From assembly GCA_031254915.1 (NCBI GenBank), contig JAIRTL010000092.1:1-64000 (forward strand): 64,000 nucleotides of DNA. Reading direction: 5' to 3'. Under the pieces are notes generated by a model that saw nothing but the letters and a program-made list of their open reading frames with translations, was not told the DNA's origin and ran no database searches. The DNA comes from Planctomycetota bacterium. GTDB taxonomy: Bacteria; Planctomycetota; SZUA-567. The translations under genes were made by a program, and so were the position numbers. Positions 44,860-53,000 of this stretch are shown here, piece after piece. The first letter of the stretch is position 1. Each line of letters begins with the position of its first letter.

Positions 44860-44981
44860 GGATCAACCCAAAATTGGAATTTATGCCCGGGTTTGCCCGG
44901 ACAGGGAGTATGGAGGCGATTTCTGAGAGCCGCCGTAACGTTTATTTTTGGACAAACCCTTACCCAATAGGAGCGAAGAAA

Positions 44982-46079
44982 ATGAACATTCGCCTCGAAT
45001 TGCTCGACAAGCCGCAATGGCGCGCGCTTCCCGAGACGGACGAACCGCTGCCGTTCGGACAACTGCGCACCAACCACATGTTCCTCATGAATTACCGCGA
45101 CGGCGCGTGGACCGATGCGCGCATCGTCCCCTACGGCGAGATAGCCCTCATGCCCGGCGCCACGTGCCTGCATTACGGCCAGACCATCTTCGAGGGCGCG
45201 AAGGCGTTCAAGCACGACGACGGGGGGATATACCTCTTCCGCTACGAGAAGAACTGCGAGCGCCTGAACCACTCGGCGCGCAACCTGTGCATGCCGGAAG
45301 TTCCCGCCGCCGACCAGATGGAGGCGACCTTGCGCCTGCTCGACATCGAACGCGACTGGTGCCCGAACATGCCGGAATCCTCCCTCTACGTCCGGCCGTT
45401 CATGTTCGCCACCCAGGACTCCCTCGGCGTCAAGCCGTCTGCCGGGTACATATACTGCATCATGCTGTCCCCCGCCGGCCCATACTATCCCGGCGGCTTT
45501 TCGAACGCGGTGCGGCTTCTCATCACCACCCGCTATCATCGCGCCGTGTCGGGTGGAACCGGCACCGCCAAGTGCGGCGGCAATTACGCCGCCTCGCTGC
45601 AGGCCCAGGAGTACGCCAAGAAGCTGGGGTGCGGGCAGGTGCTGTACCTGGACGCCGCCAACAGGACGATCGAGGAAGTGGGCACCATGAACCATTACCA
45701 TGTCGAGTCCGACGGGACGTTCGTCATTCCGGCGTTCAACGACTCGATCCTCAAGTCCGTCACCTCCCGGTCGGTTCTCGAGTTGGCGGAGATGGGCGGC
45801 CTCCCGCTCGAGATCAAGGCGAGGCAGGAGACGATTTTTCTGGACAAGTTCATCGCCGACGTGAAGGCGGGGAAGATCGTCGAGGCCGGCGGGTTCGGCA
45901 CCGCCGCCGTGATCAGCCCGGTCGGGGCGTATCTGCTGGAGGACGGAACCGAGATCGCGATCGGCGACGGTCGGGTCGGCCCGCATTCTCGCGCCTTGTA
46001 CGAATACTACGCCAATATGCAGATCGGCCGCCGTCCGGCGCCCGCCGGCTGGCTGCGCAAGGTTGAAAAGTACGGCTGA
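44982..46079 (+). CDS. ilvE: Branched-chain amino acid aminotransferase
   Basis: 365 aa, class IV PLP aminotransferase of the larger (eukaryote-like, BCAT2) subgroup. The ends of the pattern are L-H-Y-G-Q-T-I-F-E-G-A-K-A-F (substrate loop) and the PLP Lys in G-T-A-K-C-G-G-N-Y-A (about 198). E-V-G-T-M-N and the phosphate-binding S-V-T-S-R-S-V follow. It interconverts Val, Leu or Ile with 2-oxoacids. AGGAG stands 9 bp before the ATG. Placement after the oxidoreductase suggests a path linking branched acyl-CoA, 2-oxoacid and amino acid. Confidence 0.94.
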   Translation: MNIRLELLDKPQWRALPETDEPLPFGQLRTNHMFLMNYRDGAWTDARIVPYGEIALMPGATCLHYGQTIFEGAKAFKHDDGGIYLFRYEKNCERLNHSARNLCMPEVPAADQMEATLRLLDIERDWCPNMPESSLYVRPFMFATQDSLGVKPSAGYIYCIMLSPAGPYYPGGFSNAVRLLITTRYHRAVSGGTGTAKCGGNYAASLQAQEYAKKLGCGQVLYLDAANRTIEEVGTMNHYHVESDGTFVIPAFNDSILKSVTSRSVLELAEMGGLPLEIKARQETIFLDKFIADVKAGKIVEAGGFGTAAVISPVGAYLLEDGTEIAIGDGRVGPHSRALYEYYANMQIGRRPAPAGWLRKVEKYG

Positions 46080-46101
46080 ACGGGAAGCGCGATTCATGCT
46101 T

Positions 46102-46139
46102 CATGGCCGGAGCGCGTCGATGCCCCGGCCATGCTTTTT
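46102..46139 (+). terminator. Terminator of the ilvE transcription unit
   Basis: Perfect 9-bp stem CATGGCCGG / CCGGCCATG with a 14-nt loop, then CTTTTTA. The R2-B repeat starts at its last base. Confidence 0.8.
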
Positions 46140-46215
46140 AGGGCATTTTACGAGGTTGGATGGACAAGCCGTTGCGCATTTCGTCTTGTCCCATCGCATC
46201 CCGGAGCGCCAGGTC
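46139..46215 (-). repeat. Dispersed repeat R2, copy B
   Basis: Reverse-oriented relative of R2-A. A further inverted match (AAAATGCGCC at 46233-46242 against TAGGGCATTTTA at 46139-46150) could bound a 104-bp element. It lies between the ilvE terminator and the bidirectional terminator. Confidence 0.7.
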
Positions 46216-46281
46216 CTTCGATGCAACCGGTCAAAATGCGCCAAGCTGTGCGCCGCACGCCGGAATCGGCATAAAACGAAG

Positions 46282-46306
46282 GTCCCCGGACCGTCGATCC
46301 GGGGAC
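46282..46306. terminator. Bidirectional terminator between ilvE and greA
   Basis: 9-bp stem GTCCCCGGA / TCCGGGGAC with a 7-nt loop. GTTTTG follows on the plus strand and CTTCGTTTT on the minus strand, so it can end both convergent units. Confidence 0.75.
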
Positions 46307-46341
46307 GTTTTGCGCGTTCTCCTTCCGGTCGTGCGTCGAAT

Positions 46342-46821
46342 TCAGATGAATTCGATCTTTTCGATTTCGAGCTCCTGCGCGCCGCCCGGCAGTTCCGCCG
46401 TGACGACGTCGCCGACGGCGTGGCCGACCATCGACTTGGCGAGGGGCGAGGTGACGAGGATCTTGCCGGCGGCGGGGTCGGCCTGGCCCGCGCCGACGAT
46501 GGTGCGGACAAGCGACTTGCCGTCGGACTTGCGTTTGAAGGTGACGGTGCAGCCAAGCACGACCTTCCCCTTGGGCGCCTTCGAGGGGTCGATGAGGACC
46601 GCGTTGGCGAGGAGCCCGTTGAGCTGCGCGATCTTGGCGTTGAGCATCGCCAATTCCTCGCGCGCCGCGTGGTAGTCGGCGTTTTCGCGCAGGTCGCCCT
46701 TTTCGCGCGCCTCTTCGATGGCGAGCTTGATCGCGGGGCGCTTCTTTTCGAGCTCCGACATCTCGGCCTTGACCTTGGCCATCCCCTCTTCGGTCATGGG
46801 TACCGCTTCGTCAGCTGACAT
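46342..46821 (-). CDS. greA: Transcription elongation factor GreA
   Basis: 159 aa, the standard length. An N-terminal coiled coil with the catalytic tip region A-R-E-K-G-D-L-R-E-N-A-D-Y-H-A-A (about 38-53) and the C-terminal FKBP-like domain containing S-P-L-A-K-S-M-V-G-H and G-D-V-V. It rescues backtracked RNA polymerase by stimulating transcript cleavage. It follows the aminotransferase gene by 38 bp on the same strand and probably shares its promoter. Confidence 0.97.
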   Translation of the reverse strand: MSADEAVPMTEEGMAKVKAEMSELEKKRPAIKLAIEEAREKGDLRENADYHAAREELAMLNAKIAQLNGLLANAVLIDPSKAPKGKVVLGCTVTFKRKSDGKSLVRTIVGAGQADPAAGKILVTSPLAKSMVGHAVGDVVTAELPGGAQELEIEKIEFI

Positions 46822-46859
46822 CGCATATCCTCCTACCGGCGAAAACGGAGCCTCGCGGC

Positions 46860-48068
46860 TCAGGCGCCATCGCCTTTTTCAATCAGGTTCTTGAATCTCC
46901 GGCACCCCTCCTCGATGTTCGCGGCGCTGGTGGCGTACGACATGCGGATATGCTCCGGGGCGCCGAACGGCCCGCCGGGGACGCAGGCGATGCGCGCCTT
47001 GTCGAGCAGCAGGCCGCAAAGGTCGTTGGGCGTCGCCACCTTGACGCCGGCAATGGTCCTGCCCAACAGGTCGGAGACGTTCGGAAGGACGTAAAACGCG
47101 CCCGAAGGCATGGAGCAGGAAAGGCCGTCGATGTCGTTGAGCAGGCCGTGAATGATGACGCGGCGCTTTTCGAATTCGGCGACCATCTCGCGGACGCAAT
47201 CCTGGGGACCGTCCAGCGCGGCTGTGGCGGCGGCCTGGGTGATGGAGGTCGGATTGCTCGTGGTCTGGCTCTGGAGATCGTCGATCGCCTTCGCCATCGC
47301 CTTCGGCGCGCCGATCCAGCCCATGCGCCAGCCGGTCATGGCGTAGGTTTTCGAACAGCCGTTGACGATGACGGTGTGCTCGCGGCAGTAGTCGGAGACG
47401 GTGGTGATGGATTTGTGCTTGCCGCCGCCGAAGATCAGGTGGTTGTAGATTTCGTCGGAAATGCACCAGAGGCCGCGCCTCTCCATCACGCGCCCGATCG
47501 CCTCGATCACTTCCGGCTGATAGATCTGTCCGGTCGGATTCGACGGCGAGTTGAGGATCAGCACCTTGGTGCGGTCGCCGACGGCGGCGGCGAGCGCGTC
47601 GGGCGAGAGGGCGAAGGCGTCTTCCTCGCGGCTGGCGACGACGACCGGCTTGCCGCCGCAGAGCTGGACCATTTCCGGGTAGCTCACCCAGTACGGCGCC
47701 GGGATGATCGCCTCGTCCCCCTCGTCAAGAAGCGCGAGAAGGGCGAGGTAGATGGAGAATTTCGCGCCGGTGGAGGCGACGACCTGGTCGGGGGCGTACT
47801 CGACGCCGGTGTCGCGGCTGAGCGCCCGGGCGATCGCCTGTTTGAGTTCAGGCACGCCGCCGTTGGGGGTGTAGGCGTGCCAGCCGTCGTCGATCGCCTT
47901 TTTCGCCGCGTCGCAGATATGCTTCGGGGTTTTGAAATCGGGTTCGCCGACGCTGAAGGAAATGACGTTCTTCCCCTCGGCCTCGAGCTTTTTGGCGCGC
48001 ATGTTCATCGCCTGCGTGGCGCTTGGCGCCAATTCCCGCACACGCCGGCTCAAATACCCCTCTGCCAT
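46860..48068 (-). CDS. aspC: Aspartate aminotransferase (class I, subgroup 1-gamma)
   Basis: 402 aa. V-G-E-P-D-F-K-T-P (about 41-49), N-S-P-S-N-P-T-G, D-E-I-Y-N-H and the PLP Lys in N-G-C-S-K-T-Y-A-M-T-G-W-R, then R-M-S-Y-A-T near the end for carboxylate binding. It is the thermostable-type AspAT common in bacteria, some members of which also act on prephenate. AGAGGA precedes the ATG. The promoter with TATACT lies inside the 3' end of the upstream gene. Confidence 0.94.
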   Translation of the reverse strand: MAEGYLSRRVRELAPSATQAMNMRAKKLEAEGKNVISFSVGEPDFKTPKHICDAAKKAIDDGWHAYTPNGGVPELKQAIARALSRDTGVEYAPDQVVASTGAKFSIYLALLALLDEGDEAIIPAPYWVSYPEMVQLCGGKPVVVASREEDAFALSPDALAAAVGDRTKVLILNSPSNPTGQIYQPEVIEAIGRVMERRGLWCISDEIYNHLIFGGGKHKSITTVSDYCREHTVIVNGCSKTYAMTGWRMGWIGAPKAMAKAIDDLQSQTTSNPTSITQAAATAALDGPQDCVREMVAEFEKRRVIIHGLLNDIDGLSCSMPSGAFYVLPNVSDLLGRTIAGVKVATPNDLCGLLLDKARIACVPGGPFGAPEHIRMSYATSAANIEEGCRRFKNLIEKGDGA

Positions 48069-48162
48069 TTAGTATCCTCTCGACTGCCGTTCACTTGGAC
48101 GCAAAAAAATCTCCCGCCTTTCCCATGCGGAAAAGCGGAAGCCGGAAATACGCATTTCGTCT

Positions 48163-49047
48163 TCATTTCAGCGCCACAAGTCCCGGCGCCGCCGCCCGCG
48201 ACCGGGCGTAAGCATCGTAATGCGCCAAGTATACGGCAAGGTCGCCCGGTTTGGCAAGACCCAATGCCAACGTTTGCGCTTCCATGGCGCGGGTGCGGTC
48301 GCCGACGGCGAACCAGGCGGCGGCCAGGGTGTCGACCAGCGCCGCGGAACCGGAGGCATAGTCTCCGGAGCCGATCCTGTCCCTGGAGGAGATCATGGCC
48401 TGGGCCAGATGCAGGGCGCGGCCGGGATTGCGGCCCTTGCCCTCCGGCGCGGTGGCGAGGAGATAGCTTTGCAGATTGACGAGGTGCAGCCGGAGCGCCC
48501 GCGCCATCGGTCCGTCCGGCATGGCCGACAGGGCGCGGTCCGCCCGGACGAGGGCGGCGAAAGCCTCCGGGTGGCGGTCGAGTTCCGCAAGGACGGCGGC
48601 GTGGAGCGTTTCCGCCCTGAACGCCGACAGCGGCTTTCCGGCCAGGCGTTCGCCGACGCCGTCGAGGACAAGCGCGAGATTGCCGTAATATCCCGCCTGC
48701 CTCGGCGCCAGCTCCGACGCCATCATCGCCGCTTCGGCGTAGGCGAGCAAGGCGCCGGGATTATCCGCGACGGCGATCGCGGTCGGCCGCTCGCTCGCGA
48801 GCAATCCCGGCCCGGCCGACCGTCCGACCCGCTGCAGGCGGAAGGGCAGGGATTCAATCCGCCTGACCCGTTCGGCGGCGACGAATTCCCCCGCGAGCCA
48901 GCCGGCGCCGAAGAGGGCCAGGACGATCGCCGCGCCCTTGACGAGCGTCCAGAGGACGCCGCGGCGCTTGCCGGCGTCCGCCGGCGGGAGGCCCATCGCC
49001 TCCCTGGTGAAACGGTTGAATACGAGGGATCCGCGTTGTTCCGACAT
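48163..49047 (-). CDS. Membrane-anchored helical protein of unknown function
   Basis: 294 aa from ATG 49047. A short cytoplasmic segment and one membrane helix (about 36-57: V-K-G-A-A-I-V-L-A-L-F-G-A-G) are followed by an all-helical, Ala/Leu-rich periplasmic domain. That domain looks like tandem TPR-like pairs (Y-G-N-L-A-L-V-L-D-G-V-G, A-L-H-L-A-Q-A-M-I-S). A TTG 12 codons upstream overlaps the pentapeptide gene stop but has no ribosome site. It follows that gene by 32 bp. No family was recognised. Confidence 0.65.
   Translation of the reverse strand: MSEQRGSLVFNRFTREAMGLPPADAGKRRGVLWTLVKGAAIVLALFGAGWLAGEFVAAERVRRIESLPFRLQRVGRSAGPGLLASERPTAIAVADNPGALLAYAEAAMMASELAPRQAGYYGNLALVLDGVGERLAGKPLSAFRAETLHAAVLAELDRHPEAFAALVRADRALSAMPDGPMARALRLHLVNLQSYLLATAPEGKGRNPGRALHLAQAMISSRDRIGSGDYASGSAALVDTLAAAWFAVGDRTRAMEAQTLALGLAKPGDLAVYLAHYDAYARSRAAAPGLVALK
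48228..48257 (-). promoter_or_regulatory. Promoter of aspC-greA, inside the upstream CDS
   Basis: Minus strand TTGCCA (48257-48252), 18-bp spacer, TATACT (48233-48228). About 160 nt lie between it and the aspC ATG, and it overlaps the last codons of the membrane-protein gene. Confidence 0.55.
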
Positions 49048-49079
49048 GACCGGATCGATTCCTTCGCCGGCGTCCGGCG

Positions 49080-49829
49080 TCAAGAGATGACGAAAACCAC
49101 GCTTTCAATTTCCGGCATGCCGGTTTGGGTCAGGAGGCCGGCGTACTTCCGGTTCAGGCGGACGCGGAAGAAGTCGGCGCCGGTGACGGCGGCGCCGTCG
49201 AGATTGGTGCGCGACAGGTCGGCGCCGGCGAGGATCGCCCCGGTGAGGTCGGCGCCGGAAAGGTCGGCGCCGGAAAGGTTGGCGTAGCAGAGGTCGAACC
49301 CCGAGAGATCGGCGTGTTCGAGGTTGATGCCGCTGAGGTCGATGTGGTCCTTGATTTCCTGGCACCAGCGGTTCCAGCCGGCGGCGTCGATGCGCTCCAC
49401 GCTTTCGCGCAGCTTCTGACCGGGGGTTATCGTCACCCGGCGGGTGTCGGAGACGTCGACGGTGATTTCGTAGCCGCCGCGCACGCGCTTCATGCCGCTC
49501 ACCATGCCGGTGATGATCGCGCTCGTCTCGCCCCGCCCCGTCTTTCCCGCCCGCACCGTGACTTCGATCGTCATGAGCCGGACGAGTTCCGTTTTCGGGG
49601 TGCGCATGACCATGCGGTCCGCCGTCAAATACACCGCGTCCGCCGCCTGGGCCTTGCGGTCCACGGCGTTGGCGGCGTTGCCGATCGGGCGGTACACCGC
49701 CTTCTTCGGCTGATCCGAGTAGGAGATGGCGATCGGCGCCTCCTCGGCATCGGCGATCATTTTTTCCAAACGCGCGATGAGGTCGTCGAGGATCTCGAGG
49801 TCGCCGGTCGCAGCCGTCGCTTCGGGCAT
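49080..49829 (-). CDS. Pentapeptide-repeat protein with N-terminal beta-rich domain
   Basis: 249 aa. A helical start (about 10-30), a middle beta-rich domain (about 70-140) with R-L-M-T-I-E-V-T-V-R-A and I-I-T-G-M-V-S-G-M, possibly PilZ-like but without a clear R-x3-R, then about 12 pentapeptide repeats (L-S-G-A-D-L-S-G-A-D-L-T-G pattern, about 168-225). The repeats form a right-handed beta-helix. Role unknown; such folds mediate protein contacts. A perfect dyad and a strong promoter lie upstream. Confidence 0.75.
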   Translation of the reverse strand: MPEATAATGDLEILDDLIARLEKMIADAEEAPIAISYSDQPKKAVYRPIGNAANAVDRKAQAADAVYLTADRMVMRTPKTELVRLMTIEVTVRAGKTGRGETSAIITGMVSGMKRVRGGYEITVDVSDTRRVTITPGQKLRESVERIDAAGWNRWCQEIKDHIDLSGINLEHADLSGFDLCYANLSGADLSGADLTGAILAGADLSRTNLDGAAVTGADFFRVRLNRKYAGLLTQTGMPEIESVVFVIS

Positions 49830-49841
49830 GGGCGAATTCCG

Positions 49842-49854
49842 ATACAGACTGTAT
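49842..49854. promoter_or_regulatory. 13-bp dyad before the pentapeptide gene
   Basis: Perfect inverted repeat ATACAG-A-CTGTAT, 13 bp before the start codon. It could be an operator or a short hairpin over the ribosome site. Confidence 0.4.
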
Positions 49855-49960
49855 TCGGCAAGAGGAAAACGGGACCGCCCGTTCTTCCCCGATCCCTCTA
49901 TTTCAGGGACCGTGCATTATGCCGTTCAAGGCCGCGCCCATACCGCGGCGCCGTATTCCA

Positions 49961-49989
49961 AGTATACCCGCAACCCCCGGAAAGGGCAA
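49961..49989 (-). promoter_or_regulatory. Promoter of the pentapeptide/membrane-protein pair
   Basis: Minus strand TTGCCC (49989-49984), 17-bp spacer, TATACT (49966-49961). The leader is about 125 nt and contains the dyad at 49842-49854. Confidence 0.65.
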
Positions 49990-50052
49990 TCCGGATGCGC
50001 GCCCGGAATCATGCGCGCATGCGTTCAGCGAATGCCGCCCCGTCGCGGCGGT

Positions 50053-53000
50053 TTATCCTTCCCGGAGCAGGCGGAGCATCTCATCCATGTCGAGCCGCGC
50101 CGACTGGTCGGAGCCGGACAGGAGGTCCTCGGCGAGTTCGCGCTTGCGCCTGTGCAGGTCGACGATCCTCTCCTCGATCGTGTCGGCGGCGACCAGGCGG
50201 TACACCGTCACGGGCCTTGTCTGTCCGATGCGGTGGGCGCGGTCCGACGCCTGGTCCTCCACGGCCGGATTCCACCACGGATCCATATGGATGACGTAGT
50301 CGGCGGCGGTGAGGTTGAGCCCGAGGCCGCCTGCCTTGAGGCTGATCAGGAAGACGTCGCCGTCGCCATTCTGGAAGGCGCTTACCGCCTCCTTGCGCCG
50401 CTTCGCCGGCGTGGAGCCGTCGAGGTATTGGTAGCGCACGCCCCTGGCGTCCAGCCGCCGGCGGATGATCGCGAGGTGCGAGACGAACTGGCTGAAAACA
50501 AGCGCCTTGTGGTCGTTTTCGAGGAGTTCGCGCAGGGTCCCGTCGAACTGCTCCTGTTTCGCGGACGGCAGCGCCTGGTCGCCGGCGACCAGTTCCGGGC
50601 TGCAGCACGCACGCCTGAGGCGCATGATTTCCGCCAGCACCTGCATCCGCTGCTGCTCCGCGCCGCCGCCGGCGTTGTCGAGTCGTTCCAGCGCCTCGCG
50701 CCTGAGCGCCTCGTAGAACGCCCGTTCCTTTTGGCCCAATTCCACCTGGAGGGTGATTTCCGTCTTCGGCGGCAGCGCGTCCAGGACCTGGCGCTTCAGC
50801 CGGCGCAGGACGAACGGCCTGATGATGCGCTGCAGCCGCTCCCGCGCCGCCGAGTCGGCGCCGCGTTCAATCGGGTTGGCGAAGCGTTCCTGGAAATGCC
50901 GCCACGATCCCAGAAGGTGCGGGTTGATGAAGCGGAACAGGTTCCACAGTTCGCCGAGATGGTTTTCGATCGGCGTGCCGGTCGTAATGAGCCGGAAGTC
51001 GGCCTTGAGGCTCATGGCCGCCTTGGAGCGTTTGGCCGCCGTGTTCTTGATCGCCTGCGCCTCGTCAAGGACCGCCGTCGCCCAGAGGACGTCGGAGAAA
51101 AGGCGTTCTTCCTGTTGCAGGAGGCCGTAGCTGGTGATGAAGAGGTCGCCCGGCTTCAGTTTTTCGAGGGTCTTGCGCCGGTCGCCGTCGCCGAACCCGA
51201 GCGGGCGCAGATCGGGGGCGAAACGCCGCGTTTCACTTGTCCAGTTGTGGCAGACGCTTGTCGGCGCGACGACGAGCGCGGGCCCGAGATCCGCCCGGCG
51301 GGTGAGCAGCGCGAGTGCCTGCACCGTTTTGCCGAGGCCCATGTCGTCGGCGAGGCATGCGCCGGCGCCCCATTCCGCCAGACGGGCGAGCCATTGGTAA
51401 CCCCCGAGCTGATAGTCGCGCAGGTCGGCGAGGAAGCCCCCGGGCGGAGCTGGCGCGAAATCGGCGAGCGCCTTGCGTTTGGCCAGCGTCTCCCGCCAGG
51501 CGCGGTCGGCGCGCATGTCGGCGCCGAGATCGGCGAACTCCTCCAGGACCGCCCCGGCGAGGCTCGACACGACGAGGCCGCCGTCCTGGCGCCGGGAGAG
51601 CGATTCGAGATCGCGAAGCTGGCGCGACAATTCCTCGGTGAGCGCTACGTATTCGCCTTCGGCGATTTCGACAAACCTGCCCGAAGACCGTTTCACGGCC
51701 GCCAGGAGGTCGGCCATGCCGACGACCAGGTTCTCGTCCATCCGAAGCGCGCCGTCGATTTCCAGCCAGTCCGCGCCGCCGGCGATGCGCAGGCTCAGGT
51801 TGTTCGCGCCGCGCAAGCGCCGCACCCGGAATCTGCCGCCCTTGGGCCAGGCGAGCACGACGCGGTCGCCGAGGGCCTCCGCCTCGGCGAGGAAGCCGAG
51901 GCACGCTTCCGGGTCGTCCATGCGCCAGGACAGGTCGCCTTCGCTGTGCTCGGCGAGGCTTGGACAGGAAAGGACGGCCTCCGCCGCCAGGTCCTTCTCC
52001 CGGTCGAGGCAGCGTATCGCCGTAACCGCGCCGGATTCGTTTTCCGACGACAATATGCGCCCGCCCCGCCCGGGACGGTACGCCGGCCCGTCGTCGCCGA
52101 GAGGATGCGCCCAGAGTTCGACCTTGAGCCCGGGGTGGCGCGGCATGAGGTGAAAGCGCGGCCGCGGATCCGCATCGAGGCGGACGCCGCCGTTTTCCAG
52201 TTCCGGGAGGTCGGAGTGGACGCGAACCCTGCCCGCGAGGCTGCCAAGCGCGCGCAGCGCCTCTTCGCGGCCGGCCGCCGGAACGGTCAGCGCCTGGCCG
52301 ACCACCATCGCCAGCTCCCGCGAGCGCTCGTCCAACATGTATACCCTGAGCCGCGTCGGCGACTCGAATCTGGCGAGGACGGGCGGCAGGTCGTCGTCGG
52401 AGGCGTTCCCGTCGTCGGGGCGGAAATCGGAAAGCGGCGGCTCGAGGGTGATTTCGCAGCCGCCGTCGCGGTCGAGGGCGGACAGTTCGAACTCGCCGCG
52501 CACGACGTCGATCCTGGCGCCGCCGTCGTCGTCGCGAAAAACATGCTGGTGCCCGACCAGCGCCTCGAGGACAAGCCCCGGCTCGAAGGAAAAGCCGGCG
52601 CCGTGCCCGTCGCTCCTGAGCGCCGAAAACGCCAGCCGGTCGCCGATGCCGGCGTGCGGGAACGCTTCCGGACGGTGGAATATTTTGCTGAGCGAGATGT
52701 TCCTGCCCTTGCTCCATGTCCCGGTCTTGCCCCTGGTTTGCTCCACCGGCTGCACGGTGAACGCTTCCGCCCGTCCGCCGCCCCAATCGCCGGAGCCGAC
52801 CAGCCAGGCGATCCGCTTTTCCGATTCCTCCGCCGGTTCCCCGCGAGCCAGTTTTTCGATCGCGACGAGGCTGCGCCGCCATTCCTCCTGACCGGGGAAG
52901 GCGTCGGCGAGAAGCGGCCAGGAGGCGTCCGGGACATGTCCGGGGATGACTTTGGCGGCGAGCCGGGCGAACTGCGATTCGAACCAGCGCCAGCCTGTTT

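Noticed and set aside
49919-49945. A possible internally deleted R1 copy (ATGCCGTTCA joined to GGCCGCGCCC)
   Set aside because: Only about 20 bp match the two R1 ends; too short to separate from chance in GC-rich sequence.
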